Positions 1-10,313 of a DNA stretch of 64,000 nt are shown piece after piece. Location of the stretch: contig JAGRFY010000092.1 of the NCBI GenBank assembly GCA_020445765.1, forward strand, positions 42,747 to 106,746. Direction: 5' to 3'. The position numbers were made by a program, and so were the translations under genes. Position 1 is the stretch's first letter; the number at the start of each line of letters is the position of its first letter. This stretch comes from Rhodocyclaceae bacterium. Lineage in GTDB: Bacteria > Pseudomonadota > Gammaproteobacteria > Burkholderiales > Rhodocyclaceae. Under the pieces are notes generated by a model. It was not told the DNA's origin. It made no database searches and saw only the letters and a list, made by a program, of their open reading frames with translations.

Positions 1-1691
<1,691 letters not shown>

Positions 1692-1845
1692 TTGCTTCCT
1701 CTCGATTCGGCCATCACGCGCCCGTCATCGTGACTTATTCGGCCGTTTCTCGCCTCGCGGCAGCCGTGGTCGATGACAAAGTCACTTGGGCCGGGGGCCG
1801 GTTCTTTCGTATTCTCTCAAACATCCGCCATTCGGAGGGCAGCGG

Positions 1846-3783
1846 ATGCTGCGCAGTCGCGTCATTGCCATATCCGCGGTCGTGTTGGTTCTGGTGGTCC
1901 TGCTGGAGGTGCTCGGCGCGGCCGCCGGGCGCCGCGTCGACGCGACGCTCGAGCAGGCCCTGGACTGGTCGAGGGAAGTGAGCCTCAACGGCGAACTCGA
2001 AGCCTACATGGTGCGCGCCGCCGGCGAGGCGGCCTCGGCGTTTCTGGCGAATGACGAGGGCTATGCCGCCGAAGCGCGGGAAGCGATGGCGAGGGCCCGG
2101 ATACGCCTCGAGCGACTGCGCAGCCGGGATCGTGTCGGCGACGATCTGCGTCGAGAGGCGGCGGGCCTGCGCGCCCGGCAGACGGCGATGTTCGATCAGT
2201 TGACGACTGCCCTGGCACCGCTGGCGCAGCTTGGCGAGACTGCCCGAAACGGGACAGTGGCGGTCGATGCGGTGTATGCCTACGAGGCCGGACTTGCCGG
2301 CCTGCGCCAGAGCACGCAGACCTTCGCCGACCGCGCGCTGCGCCTGGCCGAAGCCCGAACGGCGCGCTGGCGTGGCATCGCCGATGGACTGTCGGTATTG
2401 AGACTGGTGGCGCTGAGCCTGCTCGTGTTCGTACTGGCGCAGTTGCTGCAGCGTCGCATCGTGTCCCCACTGACGCAGCTGTCGTCCGCGGCCGAGGCAG
2501 TCAGTGCCGGCGACTTTTCGACGCGTGTCGCCGAGCATGGCGGCGACGAGGTGGGCGAGCTTCAGCACGCCTTCAATCGGATGGCCGAGCGATTGCGCGA
2601 GTACGACGACGACAGCCGTCGGCGACGGCAGCAGTTGACCGAGGCCCTCGAGCAATCCGAGGCTGCCCTTCGAAGCAAGGCCGATTTTGTTGCCAGTATC
2701 AGTCACGAATTGCGTACACCCATGCATGGCGTCATCGGCATGGCGGAGCTGTTGTTGAGGGACGAGTTGGACGACGACGTGCGCGAGCGAGTTGCGGCGA
2801 TCCATGGTTCGGCCAGTGCCTTGCTGTCGGTGATCAACGATATCCTCGATTTCTCGAAGCTCGAAGGCGAGCACGCGAAACTGGACGCGAAGCCGGTGAA
2901 TCTGCGTGCACTGGCCGACGAGTGCGTCGGGCTGCTGTCGTCGCGGGCATGTGAACGCGGCGTGCAATTGCGCGCCGAGGTCGACGCGGCGGTGCCGATG
3001 TGGCTGGTCGGCGATGGCGACCGCCTGCGTCAGGTCCTCAACAATCTGATCGGCAACGCCGTCAAATTCACCGAGCGTGGTGCAGTGACGATACGGGCCC
3101 GGCGGGTGGCGGAGGGCACCGGGCGCTTGCGCATCGAGATCGAGGATACCGGCATCGGCATCGCAGCGGACGCGCTGCAGCGGATCTTCGAGCCGTTCGA
3201 ACAGGCAGATGGCTCGATCCAGCGCCGCCATGGCGGCACCGGCCTCGGCTTGGCGATTTCTCGCAGGCTGGTCGTCGCAATGGGCGGAGAAATCGAGGTG
3301 GACAGCATGCCCGGCGAGGGTAGTGTGTTCCGTTTCGAGATCCCGCTCGCGGCGTGCGAGCCGCCCGACGCTGAAGCCGCGACGGTCGGAACGATCGCGC
3401 CGGTCGGCGCCCATGTGCTGATCGTCGAGGATCATCCGGTCAACCAGGCGCTCGCCCGCAGGATGATGAACAAGCTGGGCTGTACGTTCGAACTGGCCGC
3501 GGACGGCGGCGAAGCGATCGAGGCCTTGTCGCGGTCGCCCTTCGACCTGGTCCTGATGGACTGCCACATGCCGGGCATGGACGGCTGTTCGGCGACGCGC
3601 GTGATCCGCGCCGGCGAGGCCGGCACGCCGACCCGGATTCCGATCATCGCGATGACTGCCGGTGCGATGGATGCCGACCGGGTGGCCGCCCGTGACGCAG
3701 GCATGGACGACTTCCTGGCCAAGCCATATTCACTCACCGAACTGCAGCGGGTCGTCGAACGCTGGGTTCGAAGCGCCGCGTAG
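1846..3783 (+). CDS. Hybrid sensor histidine kinase with HAMP, HisKA, HATPase and receiver domains
   Basis: 645 residues. I start at ATG 1846 because GGAGGG lies seven bases upstream; an in-frame extension to 1786 adds only non-conserved residues. Helix ~5-25, a helical periplasmic sensor (~30-180), second helix ~183-200, HAMP ~200-255 and a short coiled coil precede the HisKA box SHELRTP with phospho-acceptor H287. The ATPase domain has the N box around N400-N404, G1 DTGIG (434-438) and G2 GTGLGL (464-469). The receiver (~522-640) has acidic residues near 529, phospho-acceptor D572 (LVLMDCHMPGMDG) and K in the LAKPY motif. No HPt domain is fused, so a separate phosphotransfer partner or an internal relay is expected. 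The cardiolipin synthase gene follows 12 bases later. The input signal cannot be told. Confidence 0.95.
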   Translation: MLRSRVIAISAVVLVLVVLLEVLGAAAGRRVDATLEQALDWSREVSLNGELEAYMVRAAGEAASAFLANDEGYAAEAREAMARARIRLERLRSRDRVGDDLRREAAGLRARQTAMFDQLTTALAPLAQLGETARNGTVAVDAVYAYEAGLAGLRQSTQTFADRALRLAEARTARWRGIADGLSVLRLVALSLLVFVLAQLLQRRIVSPLTQLSSAAEAVSAGDFSTRVAEHGGDEVGELQHAFNRMAERLREYDDDSRRRRQQLTEALEQSEAALRSKADFVASISHELRTPMHGVIGMAELLLRDELDDDVRERVAAIHGSASALLSVINDILDFSKLEGEHAKLDAKPVNLRALADECVGLLSSRACERGVQLRAEVDAAVPMWLVGDGDRLRQVLNNLIGNAVKFTERGAVTIRARRVAEGTGRLRIEIEDTGIGIAADALQRIFEPFEQADGSIQRRHGGTGLGLAISRRLVVAMGGEIEVDSMPGEGSVFRFEIPLAACEPPDAEAATVGTIAPVGAHVLIVEDHPVNQALARRMMNKLGCTFELAADGGEAIEALSRSPFDLVLMDCHMPGMDGCSATRVIRAGEAGTPTRIPIIAMTAGAMDADRVAARDAGMDDFLAKPYSLTELQRVVERWVRSAA

Positions 3784-3795
3784 GGAGAGCCCGGC

Positions 3796-5241
3796 ATGCT
3801 GGCAGCGCTCGATCGGCTCCTGGGTTCCGGCGACGGCTGGCTGCTGATCGCTACCGCTGCAGTGTACGTGCTGGCGTTGATGAGCGCGGTGCGCGCGATC
3901 ATGGTGACCCGCACGGCACAGGGCGCAATGGGATGGGTCATCGCGCTGATGGCCTTGCCGATCGTGACCCTGCCTTTGTACTGGGTGTTCGGGCGGACGC
4001 GCTTCGAGGGCTATACCAGCCGCAGGGCGATCGTTACCGCGCGTGCGCGGGAGGAATTCAAGCCGCTCGATCGGCTACGGGATTTCGAGGAAACTCCCCA
4101 GCCCGGTCTCCATGGCTTGCATCAATTGGCCTGTCAGCTGTCGGACACCGGATTCCTGGGCGGTAATCGCATGGGCCTGCTGATCGGCGGCCAGTCGACC
4201 TTCGACGCGATTCTCGAAGCGATCGCAGGGGCGCGGCGCTACATCCTTGTCGAGTATTACATCTTCAATGCGGACCGGACCGGTGCCCGGGTCGCCGAAG
4301 CATTGATCGAGCGCGCCCGGGCCGGCGTCGATGTCAGCTTCATGTACGACCCGATCGGCTCCAGCCTGCCGCGCAGGTTTCTCGCCCGAATGATGGCGGC
4401 GGGAATCAGTTGCAGCCAGTTCGATACCACCCGAGGCCGCGGCAACCGCTTTCGCATCAATTTCCGCAATCACCGAAAGATCGTCGTCATCGACGGCCGC
4501 ACGGCCTTTCTCGGTGGCATCAACGTCTCGGACGACTATTACGAAAGCGGCCGTCGCGCGCCGTGGCGGGACGCGCACGTACGCATCGAGGGTCCGGCGG
4601 CGATGAGCGCGGCAATCACCTTCGTCAAGGATTGGTACTGGGCACGGCGCACCCTGCCCGATATGGACTTCGAACTGCCCCAGCCCGCTGGCAAGGCTCG
4701 CGCCGTGGTCTGGGCGACCGGACCGGCCGATGAACAGCCGCAATGCACGGTGTCGCTGCTGTCGTCGTTCAATGCGGCGCGCCATCGTATCTGGATTGCC
4801 AATCCGTACTTCGTGCCGACCGACCCGATCCTGCAGGCATTGCGCCTCGCCGTGCTGCGGGGTGTCGACGTACGTATCGTGGTTCCGCTGAAGGCAGACC
4901 ACCGAATCGTACGAATGGCCTCGCAACTCTACCAGGCGGAGATGGTGCGCGCCGGCGCGCGGGTATTCCGATATCGACGAAGCATGCTCCACACCAAGGC
5001 CTTTCTGGTCGACGATCTGCTCGCCAGTGTCGGGTCGGTGAATCTGGACCATCGCTCGATCCTGATCAACTTCGAGATCACGGCCTTTTCCGACGACCGG
5101 GAATTCGTCACTGCGGTCGAGGCGATGCTGGCGGAGGACATGCGGGACGGCGTCGAGGTATCGCTCGACATGGTCAACCGCCGAAGCTTTCTCAACAGGT
5201 TGTCGACCCGCGCGGCGAACCTGTTGGCGCCGGTGCTATAG
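3796..5241 (+). CDS. cls: Cardiolipin synthase (two-HKD phospholipase D family)
   Basis: Makes cardiolipin from two phosphatidylglycerol molecules at the inner membrane. 481 residues, normal for the family. Two N-terminal membrane helices (~15-36 and ~44-64) are followed by two PLD/HKD motifs: H226-x-K228-x4-D233 in NHRKIVVIDG, and LHTKAFLVDD near residue 397 followed by GSVNLDHRS. Both catalytic histidines are intact. The start ATG follows a GAGAG stretch and lies only 12 bases after the hybrid kinase, suggesting co-transcription and a possible envelope-stress link. Whether it corresponds to ClsA or a paralogue cannot be decided; domain layout fits ClsA. Confidence 0.95.
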   Translation: MLAALDRLLGSGDGWLLIATAAVYVLALMSAVRAIMVTRTAQGAMGWVIALMALPIVTLPLYWVFGRTRFEGYTSRRAIVTARAREEFKPLDRLRDFEETPQPGLHGLHQLACQLSDTGFLGGNRMGLLIGGQSTFDAILEAIAGARRYILVEYYIFNADRTGARVAEALIERARAGVDVSFMYDPIGSSLPRRFLARMMAAGISCSQFDTTRGRGNRFRINFRNHRKIVVIDGRTAFLGGINVSDDYYESGRRAPWRDAHVRIEGPAAMSAAITFVKDWYWARRTLPDMDFELPQPAGKARAVVWATGPADEQPQCTVSLLSSFNAARHRIWIANPYFVPTDPILQALRLAVLRGVDVRIVVPLKADHRIVRMASQLYQAEMVRAGARVFRYRRSMLHTKAFLVDDLLASVGSVNLDHRSILINFEITAFSDDREFVTAVEAMLAEDMRDGVEVSLDMVNRRSFLNRLSTRAANLLAPVL

Positions 5242-5351
5242 CAGGACGGGGGCAGACGCGGTGCCAGCGCGATTACCGCAGCGGACGTGGCGCGCCGGCA
5301 AGCTGCCCGGTCGCCAGGCACGCGGATGACCGGGACAGGGGAACGCCCTGA

Positions 5352-5396
5352 CCCCGTGCCGCGCTGCACCAGGGGCCCTGCAGCGCGGACACGGGG
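5352..5396. terminator. Large GC-rich hairpin between convergent cls and ppk2
   Basis: Bases 5352-5358 pair with 5390-5396 and 5359-5368 pair with 5379-5388, giving a 17-bp stem interrupted by one bulged A (5389), with a ten-base loop. It sits in the 220-bp gap between two convergent genes, where a bidirectional terminator is expected. No T-tract follows on either strand, so it may act as an mRNA 3' end stabiliser or a Rho-assisted stop instead. Confidence 0.5.
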
Positions 5397-5461
5397 GAGG
5401 ACTCGGGCCAGTTGGATGCCGGCGCATGACTCCGGGGGGGCGGGGTCACCGGCAGTCGGCC

Positions 5462-6487
5462 CTAATCGAACCGGTCAATCGCCACCTCGTCGCGCTCCAT
5501 CAGCGTGGCGGCGTTGCCGACCAGCAACGGATCCGGTTCGCGCGCGACGACGGGGTCCTTGTCCGGATAGTCAAGCTTCGACAGGAAGTAACGCATGCAG
5601 TTCAATCGGGCGCGCTTCTTGTCGTCGGACTTGATCACCGTCCAGGGTGCATCGGCGGTGTCGGTATGGAAGAACATCGCCTTCTTGGCTTCCGTGTAGT
5701 CGTCCCAGCGGTCGAGGGACTGGATGTCGATCGGCGACAGCTTCCAGTGCTTCAGCGGATCGTCGCGTCGCGAAATGAACCGTCGCAACTGCTCCTCGCG
5801 ACTGACCGAGAACCAGAACTTGAACAGCCGGACCCCGCTATTGACCAGCATCCGTTCGAGTTGGGGCGTCTGCCGCATGAACTCGAGGTATTCGTGCGGA
5901 GAACAGAATCCCATGACGCGCTCGACGCCGGCGCGGTTGTACCAGGAGCGGTCGAAGAAGACGATTTCGCCCGAGGTCGGCAGATTTGCGACGTAGCGCT
6001 GGAAGTACCATTGTCCGCGCTCGACGTCGGACGGCTTCTCGAGCGCGACGACGCGGGCACCGCGCGGATTCAGGTGCTCCATGTAGCGCTTGATCGTGCC
6101 GCCCTTGCCGGCCGCGTCGCGGCCTTCGAACAGCAGTACCAGGCGTTGCCCCGTCTGTTTGACCCAGCTCTGCACCTTCAGCAGCTCGATCTGCAGCTCG
6201 GCCTTGCGTTCCTCGTATTCCTTGCGGCGCATGCGCTCGCGATAGGGGTAGCTCTCGGGCAGTGGTGCCCGACCGCTGTCTTCCCAGCTGCCATGCGGCG
6301 CCTCGGCCACTGCCGTCGCCATCGGCGAGTGGCTGATCTGCAGGATCTCTGCAGCAGCCTTGGCCTTTTGCGCGGGCGTCGCCTGCTTGTCGTAGACTTC
6401 CGGCGCCTCGTCGCTGCGGCTCTCGTCGGCTGCCTTGGGCGCTACCTGCTTGCGCATGGGCTGTCGTCCCGAACGGTTGGTCGTCAT
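5462..6487 (-). CDS. ppk2: Polyphosphate kinase 2 family protein
   Basis: PPK2 enzymes transfer phosphate between polyphosphate and nucleoside di- or monophosphates. 341 residues: a charged ~70-residue N-terminal extension, then the PPK2 core with Walker A GRDAAGKGG (122-130), a lid with basic residues, and Walker B-like FFDRSWYNRAG with the conserved aspartate. The length and the single PPK2 domain fit class I enzymes, which usually favour ADP/GDP phosphorylation, but class is inferred. It converges on cls, and its 148-bp upstream region is shared with the divergent crotonase gene. Confidence 0.93.
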   Translation of the reverse strand: MTTNRSGRQPMRKQVAPKAADESRSDEAPEVYDKQATPAQKAKAAAEILQISHSPMATAVAEAPHGSWEDSGRAPLPESYPYRERMRRKEYEERKAELQIELLKVQSWVKQTGQRLVLLFEGRDAAGKGGTIKRYMEHLNPRGARVVALEKPSDVERGQWYFQRYVANLPTSGEIVFFDRSWYNRAGVERVMGFCSPHEYLEFMRQTPQLERMLVNSGVRLFKFWFSVSREEQLRRFISRRDDPLKHWKLSPIDIQSLDRWDDYTEAKKAMFFHTDTADAPWTVIKSDDKKRARLNCMRYFLSKLDYPDKDPVVAREPDPLLVGNAATLMERDEVAIDRFD

Positions 6488-6635
6488 CGTCTTCTCCCTG
6501 GTTGCCGTTGATCAATCAATGCCAAATCCGGTGACTGCTGCGAGCAACAGTTCAGGCCGCGCAAAGACGGCCGAAACAAACACAGATAACGCTAAATGTG
6601 ATAGCAATCAAGCTCGATCGTCAAAGGAGACTGTC

Positions 6636-7421
6636 GTGTCGGAATTCGTGCAGTATGACCAGCAGGATGCCATCGTCACCTTGACCCTGAACCGGCCGGA
6701 TCAGCGCAACGCGCTGACGGATCCTGAACAATGGGACGAGCTGGCGGAGGCCTGCCGCCGTGCTCAGCGCGATGATTCGGTGAAGGTGGTCATCCTGACC
6801 GGGGCTGGCAGCGCATTCTGCGCGGGCGGCAACGTCAAGGATTTTCACGAAAAGAAGGGGCTGGCCGCCGGCACGCCGGCCCAGATCCGGGAGAACTACC
6901 GCCGAGGCATTCAACGCATCCCGATGGCTTTCTGGCGCCTCGACGTGCCGACCATCGCAGCGGTCAATGGCCCGGCCATCGGTGCCGGCTGCGACCTCGC
7001 CTGCATGGCCGATATCCGCATCGCCTCGGAGAACGCACGCTTCGCCGAAAGCTTTGTCAAGCTGGGCCTGATTCCCGGCGATGGTGGCGCCTGGTTCCTG
7101 CAGAGGATTCTCGGCTTTTCGCGTGCGGCGGAACTGTCCTTCACCGGCGACATGATCGACGCGCGCATGGCGCGCGAAATCGGCCTCGTCAACCATGTCA
7201 CCAAGCCAGAACGCCTGCTCGAGGAGGCTCGCCATCTGGCCGGCCGCATTGCCGCCAATCCGGGCGGGGCGCTGCGCATGACCAAGCGTCTGATGCGCGA
7301 GGCCCAGCACGCGAGCCTCGACACCGTGCTCGAATTGTCGGCCGCCTACCAGGCCTTGACCCACACTTCCAGCGAACACGAGGCGGCGGTCGCCGACTTT
7401 CTTGCGAGCCGCCGGCGCTGA
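6636..7421 (+). CDS. Enoyl-CoA hydratase/isomerase (crotonase) family protein with altered catalytic residues
   Basis: 261 residues from GTG 6636, chosen because AAAGGAGA lies about six bases upstream; the frame is open back to 6435 without conserved sequence. The crotonase fold is clear: oxyanion segment GAGSAFCAGG (56-65), NGPAIGAGCDLA (111-122) and GLIPGDGG. Aligned to rat mitochondrial hydratase, Glu144 is replaced by D120 and Glu164 by F140, so the classic two-glutamate hydratase site is absent. D149 in PGDGG occupies the place used by dienoyl-CoA isomerases and PaaG-type isomerases, so isomerase activity is as likely as hydratase. No other beta-oxidation genes are nearby. Confidence 0.88.
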   Translation: MSEFVQYDQQDAIVTLTLNRPDQRNALTDPEQWDELAEACRRAQRDDSVKVVILTGAGSAFCAGGNVKDFHEKKGLAAGTPAQIRENYRRGIQRIPMAFWRLDVPTIAAVNGPAIGAGCDLACMADIRIASENARFAESFVKLGLIPGDGGAWFLQRILGFSRAAELSFTGDMIDARMAREIGLVNHVTKPERLLEEARHLAGRIAANPGGALRMTKRLMREAQHASLDTVLELSAAYQALTHTSSEHEAAVADFLASRRR

Positions 7422-7440
7422 CGCCGGCCACGTCGACGAG

Positions 7441-7956
7441 TCAGTTGTCGACCAGCGTGATATCGACCATCAGGTCGGCCGAAATGCGCTCGAGATCGGA
7501 CTGCAGCACGGCGCTGTCGAAGCCGGCACCGGCCTGCAGCTCCGCGTCGGCGTGGAACAGCGTTTCCGACGACATCGGTGCACTTGCGGTGCGGGTGGTC
7601 AGCTTTTCGACGTTGATCGAATGCCGGGCGAGCACCGCGCTCAGTTCGGAGACGATGCCGATGCGGTCGTGGCCGACCAGCGATAGCGCGAAGCGTCGGG
7701 CGCCGGCCGCTTGCGGCGGCACGTCCGACGCCTCTGCGATGACTCGTAGTTCCGGCATCGAGGCCAGGGCAGCGAGCAGCCCGTCGGCCCCTTCCTCCGG
7801 AACCTCGATGCGCACGACGCCTGCGAACTTTCCGGCGAGATGTGCCAACGAGGATTCGAGCCAGTTGCCGTCGCGTTCGCTGATGGCCGCTGCGAGCGAA
7901 CCGACGAGTCCGGGGCGATCGTCGCCGATGATGGTAAGCACGAGGGTACGGGACAC
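7441..7956 (-). CDS. gcvR: Two-ACT-domain protein, GcvR-like glycine cleavage regulator
   Basis: 171 residues forming two ACT domains: residues ~1-80 (opening VLTIIGDDRPGLVGSLA) and ~88-165 (FALSLVGHDRIGIVSELSAVL). This is the layout of GcvR, which in E. coli binds glycine and restrains the activator GcvA to control the gcv operon. There is no DNA-binding domain, as expected. The gene stands alone here, about 26 kb from gcvTHP in the same window; that operon already has a glycine riboswitch, so the role of this protein may differ. Length and fold make the family call good; the target is inferred. Confidence 0.75.
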   Translation of the reverse strand: MSRTLVLTIIGDDRPGLVGSLAAAISERDGNWLESSLAHLAGKFAGVVRIEVPEEGADGLLAALASMPELRVIAEASDVPPQAAGARRFALSLVGHDRIGIVSELSAVLARHSINVEKLTTRTASAPMSSETLFHADAELQAGAGFDSAVLQSDLERISADLMVDITLVDN

Positions 7957-8141
7957 GGTCGTCGAGAGAAGTGACTTGGGGATGCAGCGATTCTAGCCCG
8001 TAATGCCGTCTCGTCGGCGCTGCCTGCTTGCCACCGGGCCGTACCCGGCGCGGCTGCGGGCTTCGCAGACCCACTGGCGAGCTGCGTTCGGCGGGCGCCG
8101 GCGCTATAGTCGCGAGCCTGGACAGCAATTTTCGGATCCCG

Positions 8142-8531
8142 ATGGCCAGTGATCGACTCTCTGAACTCAGCGAAGCCGTTCTGACGTTTCGTGACGAGCG
8201 TGATTGGGCGCAGTTCCACACATTGCGCAAGCTGATCGTCTCCCTCAACCTCGAAGCGGCCGAACTGCTCGAGCACACGCAGTGGCTCGACGACGACGAA
8301 ATCGAGCGCAGCGTTGCTGCGGCCGAGCACCGGCAGGCGCTCGGCGAGGAATGTGCCGACGTGCTGCTCTACCTGCTGCTAGTCGCCGAGCGCGCCGGCA
8401 TCGATCTCGCCGCCGCGACCTGGGACAAGCTGGCAAAGAACGCGCGGCGCTACCCGGTGGCGCTCGCCCATGGTTCGCGGGAGAAGTACACGCGCTTGCG
8501 GGCCGGCAACGGCGAGAGCGGGACGGACTGA
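8142..8531 (+). CDS. MazG-like nucleotide pyrophosphohydrolase
   Basis: 129 residues from ATG 8142. The all-alpha NTP-PPase signature is present: EAAELLE (metal-binding Glu pair) and, about 35 residues later, EECADVLLYLLLVAERAGID carrying the second acidic pair. The single short domain resembles the dCTPase/RS21-C6-type house-cleaning enzymes that remove non-canonical or excess nucleotides, rather than full two-domain MazG. The yaeQ gene follows after 3 bases, so the two are probably co-transcribed. Substrate not determinable. Confidence 0.85.
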   Translation: MASDRLSELSEAVLTFRDERDWAQFHTLRKLIVSLNLEAAELLEHTQWLDDDEIERSVAAAEHRQALGEECADVLLYLLLVAERAGIDLAAATWDKLAKNARRYPVALAHGSREKYTRLRAGNGESGTD

Positions 8532-8534
8532 CCG

Positions 8535-9071
8535 ATGGCCCTCAAATCGACCGTCTTCAAGGCCACGCTGCAGCTCTCCGACATGGACCGCCAGTACTAT
8601 GCCGAGCACGCGCTGACGATCGCCCGTCACCCGTCGGAGACCGACGAACGGATGATGATCCGGTTGCTCGCCTTTGCGCTCCATGCCGATCCCAGGCTCG
8701 GCTTCGGGCGCGGACTGTCTTCCGACGACGAGGCAGCCCTGTGGCTGCACGACTACGACGGCACCATCAATTTGTGGATCGAAGTCGGCCTGCCCGACGA
8801 GCGCATCCTGCGCAAGGCCTGCGCGCGATCCGAGCGCGTGGTCCTGCTGGCGTATGGCGGGCGGGCGGTCGAGCCCTGGTGGCAGGCCAGCGCATCCGCG
8901 CTGAGGCGACACGACAAGCTCGAAATCCTGACGGTCTCGAGCGCCGAGTCGGCGGCGCTCGGCGAACTGGCGTCGCGCAACATGCAATTGCAGGTCAGTA
9001 TCCAGGACGGCACGGTGTGGATCTCGAACGACGATCGGATGGTGGAGATCCATCCGGCGCGACTGCAGTGA
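8535..9071 (+). CDS. yaeQ: YaeQ family protein
   Basis: 178 residues matching YaeQ along its whole length: N-terminal MALKSTVFKATLQLSDMDR, then LTIARHPSETDERMMIRLLAFAL, and the DxNLWIEVGLPDE-type segment with conserved acidic residues. Structures of the family have a PD-(D/E)XK nuclease-like fold; the biochemical role is not settled, though a link to RfaH function was reported for enterobacterial YaeQ. It is preceded immediately by the MazG-like gene. Confidence 0.92.
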   Translation: MALKSTVFKATLQLSDMDRQYYAEHALTIARHPSETDERMMIRLLAFALHADPRLGFGRGLSSDDEAALWLHDYDGTINLWIEVGLPDERILRKACARSERVVLLAYGGRAVEPWWQASASALRRHDKLEILTVSSAESAALGELASRNMQLQVSIQDGTVWISNDDRMVEIHPARLQ

Positions 9072-9081
9072 GGCCGTCCCG

Positions 9082-9351
9082 TCAGTCGGTGTCTACGCGG
9101 CAGATCAGGTCGCCCTCATCGACCGGGTCGTTTTCCTCGACACAGACCTCGACGATCTCGCCGTCGGCAGGGCAGGGGATGTCGAGCGCTACCTTGCCGG
9201 TTTCGAGCACGATCAGGGTGTCGTCGCGTCCGACCCGCTCGCCGACCGAGACGAGAACGCTTTGCACGGTCACCTCTCCGCTCGCGCAGGAGCCGCAGCT
9301 TTCCCAGCATTCCGGATAGCGTGGAATTCGGACGTCGGTAACCGGGCACAT
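9082..9351 (-). CDS. Small free-standing biotinyl/lipoyl-attachment domain protein, cysteine-rich
   Basis: 89 residues from ATG 9351, with GGAGAG six to seven bases upstream. The sequence is one lipoyl/biotinyl barrel: VSVGERVGRDDTLIVLETGKVALDIP places K53 at the modification hairpin (ETGK where E2 domains have ETDK), followed by GEIVEVCVEENDPVDEGDLI. Unusually it holds seven cysteines, including a C15-x3-C19-x2-C22 cluster near the N-terminus, plus C2, C60, C70 and C84. No E2, E3 or carboxylase gene is nearby, so the partner enzyme is unknown. Lipoylation is more likely than biotinylation because the usual MKM biotin motif is absent. Confidence 0.8.
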   Translation of the reverse strand: MCPVTDVRIPRYPECWESCGSCASGEVTVQSVLVSVGERVGRDDTLIVLETGKVALDIPCPADGEIVEVCVEENDPVDEGDLICRVDTD

Positions 9352-9461
9352 GGCGATCTCTCCGGCGTGAGTCTGCTTGCATTCTAGCCCGGATGGCGTC
9401 GCGCTCCGTGCTGCCGCGAAAGGCTTTCGGGGCCCTGGTTTCCTGGCGGTCCCGGTCCACG

Positions 9462-9485
9462 AAAAAACGCGGCCGAAGCCGCGTT
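9462..9485 (-). terminator. Intrinsic terminator of the cold-shock gene
   Basis: On the minus strand AACGCGGC, TTCG, GCCGCGTT forms an 8-bp perfect stem with a stable UUCG tetraloop (9466-9485), followed by a run of T. It lies 20 bases after the stop of the cold-shock gene. Confidence 0.9.
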
Positions 9486-9505
9486 CTCGATGCAGTCGTC
9501 GAGAC

Positions 9506-9715
9506 TTACAGCGGGCGGATATTTGCCGCCTGCAGGCCCTTCGGGCCCTGCCGAATCTCGAATTCGACGCGCTGGTTCTCTGCCAGCGTCTTGAAACCCG
9601 TGATCTGGATCTCGCGGAAATGCGCGAAGACATCCTCACCGCCCTGGTCCGGGGTGATGAAGCCGAAGCCCTTGGAATCGTTGAACCACTTAACGATGCC
9701 GGTTTGAGTACTCAT
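9506..9715 (-). CDS. Cold-shock domain protein (CspA family)
   Basis: 69 residues, one cold-shock OB-fold. RNP1 (KGFGFI) and RNP2 (DVFAHF, with the usual VFVH as VFAH) are intact, with [12 protein letters not shown] and a C-terminal [10 protein letters not shown]. It binds single-stranded RNA and DNA and melts mRNA structure. About 220 bases separate it from the next upstream gene, room for the long structured 5' UTR typical of csp mRNAs, though I could not define one. Whether it is cold-induced or constitutive cannot be told. A UUCG-capped terminator follows. Confidence 0.95.
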   Translation of the reverse strand: MSTQTGIVKWFNDSKGFGFITPDQGGEDVFAHFREIQITGFKTLAENQRVEFEIRQGPKGLQAANIRPL

Positions 9716-9934
9716 GTGTCATGCTTTCCTATAAAAACGGACAATTCGGGCCGAGCCCGCTCGGCAGCATCGATCAAGAACTTAAGCCGGAGACATCAGA
9801 CCGGGGGCGACAAGGGCGCCGCACCCCGCGGAAACCACCTGGAACACGCTGCTCGATACAACCGCGGCGTCACGATACACGCTTTTGTGACGGTGTGTGC
9901 AGGAATCGTCGAAAAAACGCGTCGAAGGGCAATG

Positions 9935-10234
9935 TCACTTGGCCCAGCGCTCGTGGCCGACGAATTCCGGCCAGTCGAGCACGCCGTCTCCGTTCTTGTC
10001 GAACTGGGCAAACGCACGCGCCTTGAACGGCGAGACCGCGGCCACTTCCTGCTCGGTGAGGCGACCGTCCTTGTCGAGGTCGGCCTGATCGAATTGCCGG
10101 GCAGCCTTTTCCTGGACCTTGCGGGCGATGTCACCGCGCCGGCCCTGCTGATCGAGATCGGGCACAGCGGTCTGCGCCAACGCCGCCGCGGGCACCAGGG
10201 GAGTCAGACAGATGGCAAGAAGGGTCGATCTCAT
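9935..10234 (-). CDS. Exported EF-hand calcium-binding protein
   Basis: 99 residues from ATG 10234, which opens a standard signal peptide (LLAICLTPLVPAAALA, cleavage near residue 20). Two EF-hand loops follow: DLDKDGRLTEQE and DKNGDGVLDWPE, both with acidic residues at the calcium positions 1, 3, 5 and 12. It is therefore probably a small periplasmic calcium-binding protein. The same frame is open upstream to 10522, but that part is the antisense of rbgA. It is divergent from rbgA, 79 bases away. No partner is evident. Confidence 0.85.
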   Translation of the reverse strand: MRSTLLAICLTPLVPAAALAQTAVPDLDQQGRRGDIARKVQEKAARQFDQADLDKDGRLTEQEVAAVSPFKARAFAQFDKNGDGVLDWPEFVGHERWAK

Positions 10235-10313
10235 GGCGGTTCCCGGCGACTTGGAGCGGCGACCCGGGCGGCAATGAGATAATCGGCCCGGACCTACCCG
10301 CATTGAGACTGCA

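Noticed and set aside
1735-3567. 610-codon open frame antisense to the hybrid histidine kinase
   Set aside because: The plus strand encodes complete kinase and receiver domains; the antisense protein has no recognisable domain and results from high GC with few stops.
5426-6511. 361-codon open frame opposite ppk2
   Set aside because: PPK2 motifs are on the minus strand; no motif on the plus strand.
7410-7430. Small GCCGGCG/CGCCGGC hairpin between the crotonase and GcvR-like genes
   Set aside because: Only seven base pairs, no T-run, and partly within the coding end; too weak to call a terminator.
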